Notes: generated by a model from the sequence alone, not told the origin. Numbered from the stretch's first letter, positions 16,985 through 28,016 are shown. The stretch: DNA of 64,000 bases from Cyanobacterium aponinum PCC 10605 (GCF_000317675.1 NC_019776.1:1984001-2048000); one strand, 5' to 3'. A program made the numbers and translations.

Positions 16985-19453
16985 ATGTTTGAACGCTTCA
17001 CAGAAAAAGCGATAAAAGTGATTATGTTAGCCCAAGAAGAAGCTCGTCGCTTGGGTCATAACTTTGTTGGTACTGAGCAAATACTGCTCGGTTTGATTGG
17101 AGAAGGCACTGGAGTAGCGGCAAAGGTGCTCAAATCGATGGGAGTTAATCTCAAAGACGCTCGGATTGAAGTAGAAAAAATTATTGGGCGTGGTTCTGGT
17201 TTTGTAGCGGTAGAAATTCCATTCACTCCAAGAGCGAAAAGAGTCCTAGAATTATCTTTGGAAGAAGCTCGTCAATTAGGTCATAATTACATCGGTACAG
17301 AACATTTGCTTCTCGGTTTAATTCGTGAAGGAGAAGGGGTTGCCGCTAGAGTTTTAGAAAATCTGGGAGTGGACTTAGGTAAGGTTCGCACTCAAGTAAT
17401 TCGGATGTTAGGTGAAACAGAAACCACTGCAGTAGGTGTGGGTGGTGGTAGTCGCTCTAATAAAACTCCTACTTTGGATGAATTTGGCTCTAATTTGACG
17501 GTTTTGGCGGTGGATGGGAAATTAGATCCTGTGGTTGGTCGTCAAAAAGAGATTGAACGGGTAATCCAAATTTTGGGTCGTCGCACTAAAAATAATCCTG
17601 TGTTAATTGGTGAACCCGGGGTTGGTAAAACTGCGATCGCAGAAGGTTTAGCTCAACGTATAGCGAATAAAGATGTTCCTGATTTATTGGAAGAAAAAAG
17701 AGTTGTCACCCTTGATATTGGTTTATTGGTAGCTGGTACGAAATATCGTGGTGAGTTTGAAGAAAGACTCAAAAAAATCATGGATGAAATCCGTCAAGCA
17801 GGAAATGTTATTCTTGTAATTGATGAGGTTCATACTTTAATTGGTGCTGGGGCGGCAGAAGGTGCGATCGATGCGGCGAATATCCTCAAACCTGCTTTAG
17901 CTAGAGGTGAGTTACAGTGTATCGGTGCCACCACTCTTGATGAATATCGTAAGCATATTGAAAGAGATGCGGCTTTAGCAAGACGTTTTCAGCCCGTCAT
18001 GGTGGGTGAACCTAGCGTAGAAGAAACCATCGAAATTTTATTCGGGTTACGGGAAAAATATGAGCAACATCACAAGCTCAAAATTGCTGATGAGGCTTTA
18101 GCGGCGGCGGCTAAATTGTCTGATCGTTATATCAGCGATCGCTATTTACCAGATAAAGCTATTGACCTTATTGATGAGGCTGGTTCAAGAGTACGCCTCT
18201 TAAATTCTCAACTTCCTCCCGAAGCAAAAGAATTAGACCAAGAATTGAGACAAGTTCTTAAAGAAAAAGATGAAGCGGTGAGATCCCAAGATTTCGATAA
18301 AGCAGGAGAATTGCGCGATCGAGAAATGGAGATTAAAGCCGAAATCAGATCTTTAGCAGATCAGAAGAAAAAAAGTGCCGACATTAACGATAATCCCATT
18401 GTCGATGAAGAAGAAATAGCTCATATCGTTGCTTCTTGGACTGGTGTACCCGTTCAAAAATTAACCGAATCTGAAGCTGATAAACTCTTACACATGGAAG
18501 AAACTCTCCATCAAAGAATTATCGGTCAGGAAGACGCTGTAAAAGCTATTTCTCGTGCTATTCGTCGTGCTAGAGTGGGCCTGAAAAATCCTAACCGTCC
18601 GATCGCATCTTTCATCTTTTCTGGTCCCACTGGTGTAGGTAAAACCGAACTTACCAAAGCTCTTGCAACCTACTTCTTTGGCTCAGAGGATGCAATGATT
18701 CGCTTAGATATGTCAGAATTCATGGAACGCCATACTGTTTCTAAATTAATTGGCTCTCCTCCCGGGTATGTAGGTTATAACGAAGGAGGACAGCTAACAG
18801 AAGCAGTTCGTCGTCGTCCTTATACTGTAGTGCTTTTCGATGAAATTGAAAAAGCCCATCCTGATGTATTTAACCTACTACTACAAATTTTAGAAGATGG
18901 ACGCTTGACCGATTCTAAAGGTCGTACCGTTGACTTTAAAAACACCCTCTTAATCATGACCTCGAACATCGGTTCAAAAGTCATTGAAAAAGGTGGCGGT
19001 GGTTTAGGATTTGAATTGGAAGAAGATCAAAATGAATCTCAATACAATCGCATTCGTTCTCTAGTTAACGAAGAATTGAAAAACTACTTCCGTCCAGAGT
19101 TTCTCAACCGCTTAGATGAAATAATCGTCTTCCGTCAACTCAATAAAGAAGAAGTAAAAGAAATTTCGGAAATCTTGTTAAAAGAAGTCTTTGCCCGTTT
19201 AACTGAGCAAGAAATTACCTTACAAGTAACCGATAAATTCAAAGAGCGTCTAATCGAAGAAGGATTTAACCCTGCTTATGGAGCTAGACCTTTACGTCGT
19301 GCTATCATGAGACTACTTGAAGATATTTTAGCAGAGGAAATTTTATCTAAACGTCTTCAAGAGGGTGACTCTGCTATTGTGGATATTGGCGAAGATGGAA
19401 AAGTCATCATCAATGCCCAAAGAGAAAATCCTTTATTAGCAAAAGCTAACTAA
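16985..19453 (+). CDS. clpC: AAA+ chaperone ClpC (HSP100)
   Basis: ClpC unfolds substrates and feeds them to the ClpP/R proteases. The 822-aa protein has two Clp-N repeats (about 5-140), first AAA+ domain with Walker A GEPGVGKT (about 209-216) and Walker [10 protein letters not shown], a UVR-type coiled-coil insert (about 415-455) and a second AAA+ domain with GPTGVGKT (about 546-553). The linker UVR motif separates ClpC from ClpB. Length is typical for the essential cyanobacterial ClpC. It is monocistronic; its promoter lies between the intron region and 16985. Confidence 0.97.
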   Translation: MFERFTEKAIKVIMLAQEEARRLGHNFVGTEQILLGLIGEGTGVAAKVLKSMGVNLKDARIEVEKIIGRGSGFVAVEIPFTPRAKRVLELSLEEARQLGHNYIGTEHLLLGLIREGEGVAARVLENLGVDLGKVRTQVIRMLGETETTAVGVGGGSRSNKTPTLDEFGSNLTVLAVDGKLDPVVGRQKEIERVIQILGRRTKNNPVLIGEPGVGKTAIAEGLAQRIANKDVPDLLEEKRVVTLDIGLLVAGTKYRGEFEERLKKIMDEIRQAGNVILVIDEVHTLIGAGAAEGAIDAANILKPALARGELQCIGATTLDEYRKHIERDAALARRFQPVMVGEPSVEETIEILFGLREKYEQHHKLKIADEALAAAAKLSDRYISDRYLPDKAIDLIDEAGSRVRLLNSQLPPEAKELDQELRQVLKEKDEAVRSQDFDKAGELRDREMEIKAEIRSLADQKKKSADINDNPIVDEEEIAHIVASWTGVPVQKLTESEADKLLHMEETLHQRIIGQEDAVKAISRAIRRARVGLKNPNRPIASFIFSGPTGVGKTELTKALATYFFGSEDAMIRLDMSEFMERHTVSKLIGSPPGYVGYNEGGQLTEAVRRRPYTVVLFDEIEKAHPDVFNLLLQILEDGRLTDSKGRTVDFKNTLLIMTSNIGSKVIEKGGGGLGFELEEDQNESQYNRIRSLVNEELKNYFRPEFLNRLDEIIVFRQLNKEEVKEISEILLKEVFARLTEQEITLQVTDKFKERLIEEGFNPAYGARPLRRAIMRLLEDILAEEILSKRLQEGDSAIVDIGEDGKVIINAQRENPLLAKAN

Positions 19454-19755
19454 ATTTGGCTTTAGGGTTCGGAGTTAGGGGTTAGGGGTTAAAATAACTA
19501 GATAACCTGAGTTTGGGATAAATTTTCATCTATGAGTGATAGGGAAAAGGGCAATGGGCAAGAGGCAAACCCCCCTTTATCCCCCCTCGAGAGGGGGAGG
19601 GCAAAGGTAAATAGTTGAGTTCATAATTAAGAATTAAGAATTAAAAACTCCGAACACTTATTATTTATTACTTGTTTCCTCCTCTCCTCTCATCACCCTT
19701 TGTCTCTACTCATTACTCCTTACTGATTACTCATTACTTTCTCCGAAACGCCTAA
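19454..19755. repeat. Convergent spacer with dispersed repeats
   Basis: The spacer contains AACCTGAGTTTGGGATAAAT and TTTCATCTATGAGTGA at about 19503-19540, a CCCCCCTCGAGAGGGGG palindrome near 19574-19600, AATTAAGAATTAAGAATT and pyrimidine-rich units. All recur elsewhere in the window. Confidence 0.7.
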
Positions 19756-20820
19756 TTATAAGAAATTATCTTTATTTTCTCTTTGTTGTAATAATTTGAG
19801 AGCTTTTTTAATATCCTGTGTTTTATTTTTATGGGCAATTAGAGTGGCATTTCCTTCCCTAACAATAACTAAATCTTCTACCCCAATCGTCATGACAATT
19901 TCGTCAGACTGATTGTTATAAATAATATTATTTTCGCTATCTTGATTAAGAGAATCTCCCACCAGAATATTGTTATTTTCCTTTGCCAAAAGTCTTTCTA
20001 AAGCATTCCAATCTCCTAAATCATCCCAACCAAATTCGGCCCGAATCACGTAAGCTAAATCAGTTTTTTCCATTAAGGCATAGTCAATACTAATTTTTTC
20101 TAACTGTGTATAAGCTGACTTTCCCTTTTCTTGTAAAGGTTGTAAAATTTGCGGTGCGTGTTTTTGTAATTCTTCTAACACCACTTCTACAGGAAAAATA
20201 AACATTCCACTATTCCAACTATATTTTTGCGTTGCAATAAACTCTTTTGCTGTCTTCTCGTCAGGTTTTTCAGTAAAGCGAGTTACTCGATAGAAGGAAA
20301 TACCATCATTTTCTTCTTGTTTCTCCCCTTGTTCAATATAACCATAACCGGTGGAAGGATAGTCTGGTTTAATTCCTAAAGTGATGATACCTTGCTTTTC
20401 TTGAGCATATTTTATTCCAGTCTCAATGATTTTCTCAAATTGTTCTTGATTCCCGATATAATGATCCGCAGGAAAAAAAGCTGTAATTGCATCTTCACCA
20501 TAGCGACGCTTTACTTCTAAACTAGCCCATGTAACAGCGGGGGCTGTATCTTTTGCTGTGGGTTCAACTAAAATATTATCAGGTGGCAATGAGGGTAACT
20601 GCTGTTTCACCCCTTCCGCTAATAACTCAGAGGTGATAACCAATAAATTTTGCCAACCTCCTGCTAGGTTTAATAAGCGATTTGCGGTGGTTTGCAATAA
20701 ACTTTCATCACTGTTATCCAAACACAGAAACTGTTTTGGACGTTGTAAACGACTTAAAGGCCAAAATCTTTCTCCTTTTCCTCCTGCTAAAATAACAGGT
20801 ATAAATTTGTTATTTCTCAT
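19756..20820 (-). CDS. Mannose-1-phosphate guanylyltransferase
   Basis: The enzyme makes GDP-mannose from mannose-1-phosphate and GTP for polysaccharide and glycan synthesis. The 354-aa protein has the nucleotidyltransferase signature LAGGKGERFWPLSR (11-24) with PKQFL (28-32), FPADHYI (115-121), PSTGYGYIEQG (about 155-165), WNSGMFIFP (about 202-210) and SIDYALMEKT (about 244-253). It lacks the C-terminal phosphomannose isomerase cupin, so it is the single-function (ManC/RfbM short) type. It may serve the same envelope glycans as the LCP-family ligase at 21133, but the two are divergent. Confidence 0.92.
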   Translation of the reverse strand: MRNNKFIPVILAGGKGERFWPLSRLQRPKQFLCLDNSDESLLQTTANRLLNLAGGWQNLLVITSELLAEGVKQQLPSLPPDNILVEPTAKDTAPAVTWASLEVKRRYGEDAITAFFPADHYIGNQEQFEKIIETGIKYAQEKQGIITLGIKPDYPSTGYGYIEQGEKQEENDGISFYRVTRFTEKPDEKTAKEFIATQKYSWNSGMFIFPVEVVLEELQKHAPQILQPLQEKGKSAYTQLEKISIDYALMEKTDLAYVIRAEFGWDDLGDWNALERLLAKENNNILVGDSLNQDSENNIIYNNQSDEIVMTIGVEDLVIVREGNATLIAHKNKTQDIKKALKLLQQRENKDNFL

Positions 20821-21132
20821 AATTAAAAATGTTTGCTGATTCTATATAAAATCTAAATCAAATGAAATTGGAAGGGTAAAAAATAAATAATAATTCTTGC
20901 TTATAAATGTTCAATTATTTATCATACTTGTTCATAAGTCTAGCTATAAGCCCGAAATGCTCAGAAAAATCGAATTCTTTACCAGATGTCTATTTCCCTC
21001 TTCCAGAAAAATTGTAATTGAATTTGTCAAGAAATTCTTTTTGACGAAGTCATTTAAGGTCACTATAGTATGGTATATGTATCAGTGATCTAAACCACAA
21101 AAACAACCTCAATTTTTGAACCCGAAAATAAA
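20821..21132. promoter_or_regulatory. Divergent promoter region
   Basis: The 312 bp separate the guanylyltransferase from the LCP gene and must contain both promoters. I see no dispersed repeat, palindrome or real ORF here. Confidence 0.4.
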
Positions 21133-22476
21133 TTGGCACGTCAATCCTATAATTCTAAATCTAAAATAAAAAAAACCTATTCTGTGAAAAAATCAGTTTC
21201 TCCTTTATTACAGGGCTTTATTTGGGGAGGATGTTTTACCCTCACTGCGGCTGTTTCGGGTTTTGTGGGTATGACAGTGGCATTGAAAAGCCCTTTGCCT
21301 GTAAATATAGAGCCTTTTACGGAAAAGTTACAGGCTTTGAAACGTTTTGGTTTGTCAGCGTTATTTACGTCACCTCTTGAGCAGTCAACTAATATCTTAG
21401 TAATGGGTATTGATAGAGTGCCTAATGCCGAGGGTATAGATAAATTTACCGGTCGTAGTGATACAATGTTACTGGTACGTTTAGAACCTGAAACTCATAC
21501 CTTAAAAATGCTATCTATTCCGAGGGATAGTCGTGTGCGTTTACCAAATGGGGCTTACACAAAGATTAATGGGGCAAATGCAAGAGGGGGAGTGCCTTTA
21601 GTTAAAGAGGTTATTCAAGATAATTTAAACGGTGTTACAGTAGATCATTATATCAGGGTGACTACTGACGCATTTAAAAAGTTAGTGGATTTGGTTGGGG
21701 GTGTGGAGGTTTATGTGCCTGTAGATATGCAATACATCGATCGCACTCAAGGATTGTATATTGATTTAAAACAAGGAAAACAAGTCTTAAATGGAGAAGA
21801 AGCAGAACAGTTTGCTCGTTTTCGTCAAGATAATTTAGGTGATATAGGTAGGGTACAACGACAACAAATACTGTTGAAAGCATTGGGTGACAAGATGCGA
21901 TCGCCCCAAATGATATTTAAAACACCGCAAATAATTGACTTATTGCAAGAAGAAATAGATACAGATTTAACATCTTCACAAATAATGACACTGGCAGGTT
22001 TTGCGCTTGGTTTAGACAAAAAAGATATTAGAATGTTAATGTTACCCGGACGTCCAAGCTATCCTAGAGAATATCAACTAAGTTATTGGCTAATTTCCGA
22101 GGAGAATAAGCAAAGCGTTATCGAAGAATACTTACAAATCGAAAATGCAACCCCATATAACCGCCTTTCTCCCAGCCGTATCCGTATAGCTATCAAAAAC
22201 GCCACTCCCAACCGACAATTAGATGATAAATTAGCGGAATTGTTAGGAGAAAACGGTTATCGCAATGTTTACATTAGTCAAAAATCCACTATTCCCACCA
22301 CTACCACTCAAATTATTGTCCAGAAAGGGGATAATGAATCAGCCCAACAAATTCAAAGGGTGTTAAATTTTGGTGAATTAGAATATTCATCTACAGGAGA
22401 TATTGATTCCGACATTACCATTATCTTGGGTACAGACGCAGAAAAGTTATTAGAAGAAAATAGTTTTATTAACTGA
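21133..22476 (+). CDS. LytR-CpsA-Psr (LCP) family protein
   Basis: LCP proteins attach glycan polymers from lipid carriers to the cell wall. The 447-aa protein has a short basic cytoplasmic tail, one membrane span (about 27-50), the LCP domain with RSD (108-110) and PRDSRV (130-135), whose arginines and aspartates bind the pyrophosphate, and a C-terminal LytR_C-like domain (about 355-445). The start is a TTG at 21133; the first in-frame ATG (residue 47) would remove the membrane anchor. Confidence 0.88.
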   Translation: MARQSYNSKSKIKKTYSVKKSVSPLLQGFIWGGCFTLTAAVSGFVGMTVALKSPLPVNIEPFTEKLQALKRFGLSALFTSPLEQSTNILVMGIDRVPNAEGIDKFTGRSDTMLLVRLEPETHTLKMLSIPRDSRVRLPNGAYTKINGANARGGVPLVKEVIQDNLNGVTVDHYIRVTTDAFKKLVDLVGGVEVYVPVDMQYIDRTQGLYIDLKQGKQVLNGEEAEQFARFRQDNLGDIGRVQRQQILLKALGDKMRSPQMIFKTPQIIDLLQEEIDTDLTSSQIMTLAGFALGLDKKDIRMLMLPGRPSYPREYQLSYWLISEENKQSVIEEYLQIENATPYNRLSPSRIRIAIKNATPNRQLDDKLAELLGENGYRNVYISQKSTIPTTTTQIIVQKGDNESAQQIQRVLNFGELEYSSTGDIDSDITIILGTDAEKLLEENSFIN

Positions 22477-22768
22477 CGTTACGTACTTGTTAACCTGAGT
22501 TTTGGATAAGCTGAAAGCATTATTTTCTCCTAGTCAGAAAACCTTATAGCTTCTTCTTAGAAATAACGATAAAATTGCCTTAATCCGAACTGACGTTAAA
22601 AATATATTCAACTCCTACCTACCACCCCAAACCCTAAGCCCCTACTTCCCCCTCTCCCCTCATCTTCTCATCTCCCTAACACCTGCAACCTGCAACTTGC
22701 CTGACACCTAACCTTATCGGATATTCTTACTGAATAACAGAGGTTATATTGTGTGTAACTTCGGTTTT
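22477..22768. repeat. Repeat-rich convergent spacer
   Basis: A 40-bp stretch at 22561-22600 is identical to 60274-60313. Pyrimidine-rich units and a reversed CAGTTCGGTTTAAGAATA-type repeat (about 22701-22746) follow. Confidence 0.8.
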
Positions 22769-23143
22769 TTAGTAAAAAGCATCTAAATCGAGAGCTTTTG
22801 AGCCTCCTTCTAATAATTGAATAATCAGTTTTTGTAATTGATTCCAAATTAAACCACCAATTAGAAGAGTTAAAGCCCCAGAAATGAGATAGGATATAAC
22901 ACGGTTATAAGTAAAAATCTCTAAACCCGCCGCTAGAAAAATACAAATTCCGAGACAAACCCCAAAAAATGGTAAAGTTAGACGAGACATCGCACTCATA
23001 TCAGATGTTCTATTTTTTTGTCCCCGCTTCATCCAAATATTAACCTGTTGTTTTAATGTTGATTCAAAAGCTAAACCACAAGTAACACCAATAAAAAAAC
23101 CAAAAAACAATAACCCTAAAGGAGGCTCTGGAAAATAATACAT
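22769..23143 (-). CDS. Small membrane protein, unknown function
   Basis: The 124-aa protein has three hydrophobic segments, about 8-26, 57-74 and 81-98, with a basic loop (KRGQKNR) between the first two and an amphipathic C-terminal helix. No domain is recognised. It probably lies in the plasma or thylakoid membrane. Confidence 0.7.
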   Translation of the reverse strand: MYYFPEPPLGLLFFGFFIGVTCGLAFESTLKQQVNIWMKRGQKNRTSDMSAMSRLTLPFFGVCLGICIFLAAGLEIFTYNRVISYLISGALTLLIGGLIWNQLQKLIIQLLEGGSKALDLDAFY

Positions 23144-23232
23144 AGATAAACTTTTGATTTTAATGACTATTGTAAATAATTTATTTGTTACAAAATATTA
23201 ACACCATTCGACACCAAAGAATTAGGAATATT

Positions 23233-23279
23233 TAACCTCAGTTCGGTTTAAGAATATCCGATAAGGTTAGGTGTCAGGT
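23233..23279 (+). repeat. CAGTTCGGTTTAAGAATA-type dispersed repeat
   Basis: One of at least eight copies in the window (3123, 15702, 23233, 26250 and 31451 forward; 22701, 49658 and 60446 reversed). All lie in spacers or at gene 3' ends and are followed by GTGTCAGGTTGCAGGT units. Confidence 0.85.
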
Positions 23280-23367
23280 TGCAGGTGGTAGGGGTTGAAA
23301 ATATTCAACCCTTACGAGAAACTAATTAATTACATTTGCCCTTTGCCCCTTGCTATTTTTTCAAAGG

Positions 23368-25197
23368 TTATTGTAAATCTCTCAGTATCAGTTTTTCTTT
23401 ATCTTTAACTGTTGGTGGATTTGGTTCGTTATCATAATTACGATATTTTACCCGCAAATCTTGTAAATCAATACTCATTGTTGAAAACAAAATTGGTTCT
23501 TTTTCTGTGTCAAAATTGGGAACATATAAATAACTAATGCGAGGAATATTGAGATGGAATCTGATTAAATTTGCTGTTTCCATTCTGCCCACTGTTCTGC
23601 TGGCACACCCTTCATATAATCTCAGTAAGGTAGGTAAATTATCTAAATTATTAATATGTACTAAATAGCTTTTTTCAAAGAGTTTACCAAATGTCATTTC
23701 CTCACAAATTTTTCTTACAATTTCCAAATTACCTAGGGTTATTAACATTTCATCTGCTAAAAAACAAGCTCCTTGATAGCTACCAAATAAACTTTTTATA
23801 TCTGCTTTTAGTGTAGAAGATAGTTGTCTAATAGTAGGGCGTTTGCTAAAACGACTTAAGGCTAAATAAAGTAATATATCTTGTCTTCTTTGATCTTCAA
23901 TTTTATCCCATTCTTTTTGATCTGTTACTTGTAAAATAACTTTAAATGCTTGTCGATAAGTTCTAAATTCTGCCTTAATTTTTTCTTCTTGAAGTAACTC
24001 CCCTTTTTGAGGTAGTCTTCCTCTTTCACTATAAAAATCCATTAATGGTTTTAATAATTCTTCATAGTCAGCGAATTTTTTGGCAGGGGATAAAATACGA
24101 GGAGATTTAACCCGTGAATGAAACCTTGAAAGACGAAAATTATTAGCTTTTTCTACATTTCTAAAAACTAAAAATACTCCTAAGCCAATGGGTATTGCTT
24201 CTTCATTTAAAACTTGTTCAATGTAGTTTTTTAATTCTTCTTGTTCATAATATTTTTGAAAAGTATTTCTCTCGGTAACAATGCCATCTCCATAAATCAT
24301 ATAACCAGAAGTGCGATCGTCAATTAAAACTTGAGCAGAAACAATTAATATTTCTTTTGTTAATGACCATGCTTTGATTAATGCTTCTCGTCTTTCTGTG
24401 ACATTTTCAATCACATTTATTATATAACCTAAATTAACAATATCTGCTTTTTTGAAAGGATTATAAGGTTGATAATAAGGATCCCATCCATGACTGATAA
24501 AGCCTTTTTCTTTGATGATTTCAACATCTAAGCCATGACCGCAACCATAGTCAAAAAAACTATTTTTTTCTGCAAATAAACCTGCTTCTAAGACTAATCT
24601 TACAGGACGAGAAAGTCTATTTCTTACCATAGCGGCACGGTGACGCTTAATTTTTATAAATTCTGCTGGATTATCATTAAGATTACAAATTAAAAAGTGG
24701 TCGAAAAAACTAATAAAATTATCTTGTAATAATTGCTTCCATTGTTTTTGAGTTCCTATGTAGCGAGGATTGTCTAAAAGTCCTAGTTTTTCTTCGAGAT
24801 GGGTTAAATATGCAAATTTTTGATAGTTTGGATGGTTGGGAGTTAAAAAAGTTTCTTTGCGGTGCAAAATAGGGGGATTATTACTCTGAGAATATTCTAT
24901 ATTTTTGGTTGTTAAATCCTTTAAATTAACAACGATACTTTTGGCTAAAGGAGGATGAGGATTAGTTAAAAATTCAGGATAAAATAAATAGGATATTTTT
25001 GGTTCACTCAAACTAAATTTAATGAGAGTGAAGGTGCTTATATTATTAATAGTTTTCCTCGCTTTTAATTCATATTCTTGAATAGATTTATCTAAAAAAT
25101 CTAAAGTAGAAATATGCACATAAAGATTCTGCGGAAGATGTTTTCCGATGGTACTTTGATGCAATAGTAAGGAAATTTGATCAAAGTTATTCACCAT
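23368..25197 (-). CDS. DNA phosphorothioation-associated putative methyltransferase
   Basis: The 609-aa protein matches the family tied to Dnd phosphorothioation clusters (TIGR04096 type). A conserved N-terminal region with KIKRHRAAMVRNRLSRPV (182-199) leads into an SAM-binding motif FDYGCGHG (215-222) and a Rossmann-like methyltransferase core to about 345. A C-terminal region (about 370-600) follows, with a second copy of a motif seen near the N terminus (compare TLIKFSLSEPKISYLFYPEF with LIRFHLNIPRISYLYVPNF). No dndA-E gene is in the window, so this is an orphan. The target is not known. Confidence 0.8.
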   Translation of the reverse strand: MVNNFDQISLLLHQSTIGKHLPQNLYVHISTLDFLDKSIQEYELKARKTINNISTFTLIKFSLSEPKISYLFYPEFLTNPHPPLAKSIVVNLKDLTTKNIEYSQSNNPPILHRKETFLTPNHPNYQKFAYLTHLEEKLGLLDNPRYIGTQKQWKQLLQDNFISFFDHFLICNLNDNPAEFIKIKRHRAAMVRNRLSRPVRLVLEAGLFAEKNSFFDYGCGHGLDVEIIKEKGFISHGWDPYYQPYNPFKKADIVNLGYIINVIENVTERREALIKAWSLTKEILIVSAQVLIDDRTSGYMIYGDGIVTERNTFQKYYEQEELKNYIEQVLNEEAIPIGLGVFLVFRNVEKANNFRLSRFHSRVKSPRILSPAKKFADYEELLKPLMDFYSERGRLPQKGELLQEEKIKAEFRTYRQAFKVILQVTDQKEWDKIEDQRRQDILLYLALSRFSKRPTIRQLSSTLKADIKSLFGSYQGACFLADEMLITLGNLEIVRKICEEMTFGKLFEKSYLVHINNLDNLPTLLRLYEGCASRTVGRMETANLIRFHLNIPRISYLYVPNFDTEKEPILFSTMSIDLQDLRVKYRNYDNEPNPPTVKDKEKLILRDLQ

Positions 25198-25296
25198 GTT
25201 ATTTTATCTATTACTAAAGAAAATATGATCCTGATTGTCTTAAATTTTAAGGTAAAATAAAAGATTAGTCCCAAATATGTTGTCAATTGTTAAGAT

Positions 25297-26199
25297 ATGC
25301 CTTATGCCAGAACTATTAGTACTATAGTTGCGATCGCCCTTGCTTTGATAATGATTATATTGGGGGGTTTATATTTTACCATCTGTTTTGGTGTGATAGT
25401 CTTTCTCGCCCAATTAGAGTATTTTCGTTTAGTTAAAGCTAAAGGAATCGAACCCGCCGCAAAAACCACTCTAGTAGTTTCTCAACTATTATTAATCACT
25501 GCCACTTTTGTTCCTAATTTAACGGATGCAACCTTTGCCCTTGCAGGGGCGTTAATTTGTTTTTATTTGCTCTTTCAACCGAAGTTAGCAACCATTGCGG
25601 ATATATCAACTTCTATTTTAGGGCTGTTTTATGCAGGATATTTACCTAGCTATTGGATACGTTTAAGAGTTAGTTTAGATCAAAATACTGCTTATGCTCA
25701 ATCTATTCCCAATATTCATAATTTACCTTTAGATGGTTATTTTCCCATACATCCTTTTGATATTAGTAGTTTTCCTGATGCCCTTAAACTGACTTTTATG
25801 GCAATGGCTTGTATTTGGGCGGCGGATATTGGTGCTTATTTAATCGGGAAGAATTTTGGTAAAACTAAATTATCTCATATTAGTCCGAAAAAAACCGTTG
25901 AGGGTTCTCTGTCAGGAATTACAGGAAGTATTTTGGTAGGTTTAGTTGGTGCATGGTTATTGCAGTGGGATGCGTGGATAATTACTGGTTCTTTTTTAGG
26001 TTTATTAATCGGAGTGGTTAGTCTATTAGGAGATTTAATGGAGTCGATGATGAAAAGAGATGCCGGTGTTAAAGATTCTGGGCAATTAATTCCCGGTCAT
26101 GGTGGAATTCTCGATCGCACTGATAGTTATGTATTTACTGCACCATTAGTTTACTATTTTGTCACCTTACTTTTACCATTATTTTCCCATAGTTTTTGA
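25297..26199 (+). CDS. cdsA: Phosphatidate cytidylyltransferase
   Basis: CdsA makes CDP-diacylglycerol from phosphatidic acid and CTP, the step feeding phosphatidylglycerol synthesis. The 300-aa protein has about seven to eight membrane spans and the complete family signature near the C terminus: KRDAGVKDSGQLIPGHGG followed by ILDRTDS (about 252-276). Another conserved patch is SPKKTVEGSLSG near 198-209. It is divergent from the methyltransferase gene, 99 bp away. Confidence 0.95.
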   Translation: MPYARTISTIVAIALALIMIILGGLYFTICFGVIVFLAQLEYFRLVKAKGIEPAAKTTLVVSQLLLITATFVPNLTDATFALAGALICFYLLFQPKLATIADISTSILGLFYAGYLPSYWIRLRVSLDQNTAYAQSIPNIHNLPLDGYFPIHPFDISSFPDALKLTFMAMACIWAADIGAYLIGKNFGKTKLSHISPKKTVEGSLSGITGSILVGLVGAWLLQWDAWIITGSFLGLLIGVVSLLGDLMESMMKRDAGVKDSGQLIPGHGGILDRTDSYVFTAPLVYYFVTLLLPLFSHSF

Positions 26200-26201
26200 A
26201 T

Positions 26202-26227
26202 AAAAAAAAGGGGATTAAATTCCCCTT
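26202..26227 (-). terminator. Probable bidirectional terminator between cdsA and leuA
   Basis: Stem AAGGGGA (26208-26214) and TCCCCTT (26221-26227) with a 6-nt loop. On the minus strand it is followed by eight Ts (26202-26209), the layout of an intrinsic terminator for leuA. The A-run before the stem on the plus strand makes it usable for cdsA as well. Confidence 0.7.
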
Positions 26228-26249
26228 CTAAGATAAATATATGTTTAAA

Positions 26250-26296
26250 TAATCTCAGTTCGGTTTAAGAATATCGGATAAGGGTAGGTGTCAGGG
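26250..26296 (+). repeat. CAGTTCGGTTTAAGAATA-type dispersed repeat
   Basis: Copy in the cdsA-leuA convergent spacer, followed by GTGTCAGG and TTTCAGGTTGCAGGT units. Confidence 0.85.
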
Positions 26297-26411
26297 AGTT
26301 TAGGTTTCAGGTTGCAGGTGTCAGGTGTCAGGTTTAGGGGAGTAATTAATCATTAGCATTATCAATTATTCACTATTCAAAAATAATCTTAAGGGCAAAT
26401 TTAAGAGCCAA

Positions 26412-28016
26412 TTACTGATTAGCTAAAGCTAAATCGGGATTTCCCTTTCTATTTTCCAAAGCCGCATAAAGACGATTTAAAGCACTGACGTAAGCACGGG
26501 CAGAAGCAACAATAACATCTGTATTCGCCGCATAACCTGAATAGGTTTTACCCTCATGTTTAAGACGAATAGTAACTTCTCCCATAGCATCGATACCAGC
26601 AGTAACGGATTTGACTGAATATTCCGTCAATTCATTAGGAATATTTACCACTCGATTAATGGCTTTATAAACTGCATCCACAGGTCCAGTTCCGATGGAA
26701 GCGTCACTCAACTCCTTACCGTCTGGGGTTCTTAGGGTTATTGTGGCGGTAGGAGAAGAATGATCACCACAGGAAACTTGTACTAATTCCAAACGGAATA
26801 ATTCGGGGGGTTGTTGAATTTCGTCATTAACAATGGCTTCTAAATCCCAATCAGTGATTTCCCGTTTTTTGTCTGCCACTTCTTTAAAACGCAAGAAGGC
26901 TTTATTCAAATCATCTTCGGACAATTCAAAGCCCAATTCCTGTAAACGGGTACGGAAAGCATTACGACCAGATAGCTTACCTAATACAATTTGGTTAGTG
27001 GTTAAACCGATGGATTCTGCGTCCATAATCTCATAGGTGAGACGGTTTTTCAAAACGCCATCTTGATGAATTCCCGACTCATGGGCAAAGGCATTCGCCC
27101 CCACTATAGCTTTGTTGGGTTGCACCATCATGCCAGTTAGGTTAGATACCAAGCGGGAGGTTTTATAAATTTGTTTTGTGTCAATGTTAGTTAAAGGTTC
27201 AGTAGAATCAGTTGGACGACCCAAGAAGGGGTTAAAATACTGACGGCGCACATGAAGAGCCATCACTAATTCTTCCAATGCCGCATTTCCTGCTCTTTCA
27301 CCGATGCCATTAATGGTACATTCTAATTGTCTTGCTCCGTTTTTCACTGCTTCAAGGAAATTAGCAACGGCTAAACCTAAATCATTGTGTCCATGCACAG
27401 ATATAATTGCTTGGTCAATATTCGGCACATTATCTTTAATTCCTTTGATTAATGCACCGTATTCGCTAGGAGTTGTGTAACCTACTGTATCGGGGATATT
27501 TACTGTTGTCGCTCCAGATGCGATCGCAGCTTCTAAAACTTGATAGAGAAATTCAGGATCACTTCTTCCTGCATCTTCAGGGGAAAATTCTACATCATCA
27601 GTAAATGTTTTGGCATAGGCTACCATTTCAGGCACAATCTGTAATACATCAGCTCTGGTTTTTTTCAACTTATACTCAAGGTGAATATCAGAGGTAGCTA
27701 AAAAAGTATGGATTCTGCGTTTAAAAGCAGGTTTAAGAGCTTCTCCTGCACTTTTAATATCTTGCTTAGTTGCCCTTGCTAAACCACAAATGGTGGGGCC
27801 ATTTTCCGTGCCTACGGTTTCTGCAATTCTTTGTACAGCGTTAAAATCCCCCGGACTAGCATGGGGAAATCCCGCCTCAATAACATCAACTCCTAATTTA
27901 GATAGGGCTTTGGCTATATTTAATTTTTCTTCTACATTTAAACTCGCCCCGGGAGATTGTTCTCCATCTCTTAAAGTGGTATCAAATATAATAATTCTGT
28001 CTGGCTGATTGGTCAT
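26412..28016 (-). CDS. leuA: 2-isopropylmalate synthase
   Basis: LeuA condenses acetyl-CoA with 2-oxoisovalerate, the committed step of leucine synthesis. The 534-aa protein opens with [16 protein letters not shown] (about 11-26), the metal-binding and catalytic start of the HMGL-like TIM barrel. The metal histidines are in [10 protein letters not shown] (about 207-216), and HESGIHQDG lies near 314-322. The C-terminal LeuA regulatory dimer domain (about 395-520) is complete, so leucine feedback control is expected. Confidence 0.96.
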   Translation of the reverse strand: MTNQPDRIIIFDTTLRDGEQSPGASLNVEEKLNIAKALSKLGVDVIEAGFPHASPGDFNAVQRIAETVGTENGPTICGLARATKQDIKSAGEALKPAFKRRIHTFLATSDIHLEYKLKKTRADVLQIVPEMVAYAKTFTDDVEFSPEDAGRSDPEFLYQVLEAAIASGATTVNIPDTVGYTTPSEYGALIKGIKDNVPNIDQAIISVHGHNDLGLAVANFLEAVKNGARQLECTINGIGERAGNAALEELVMALHVRRQYFNPFLGRPTDSTEPLTNIDTKQIYKTSRLVSNLTGMMVQPNKAIVGANAFAHESGIHQDGVLKNRLTYEIMDAESIGLTTNQIVLGKLSGRNAFRTRLQELGFELSEDDLNKAFLRFKEVADKKREITDWDLEAIVNDEIQQPPELFRLELVQVSCGDHSSPTATITLRTPDGKELSDASIGTGPVDAVYKAINRVVNIPNELTEYSVKSVTAGIDAMGEVTIRLKHEGKTYSGYAANTDVIVASARAYVSALNRLYAALENRKGNPDLALANQ

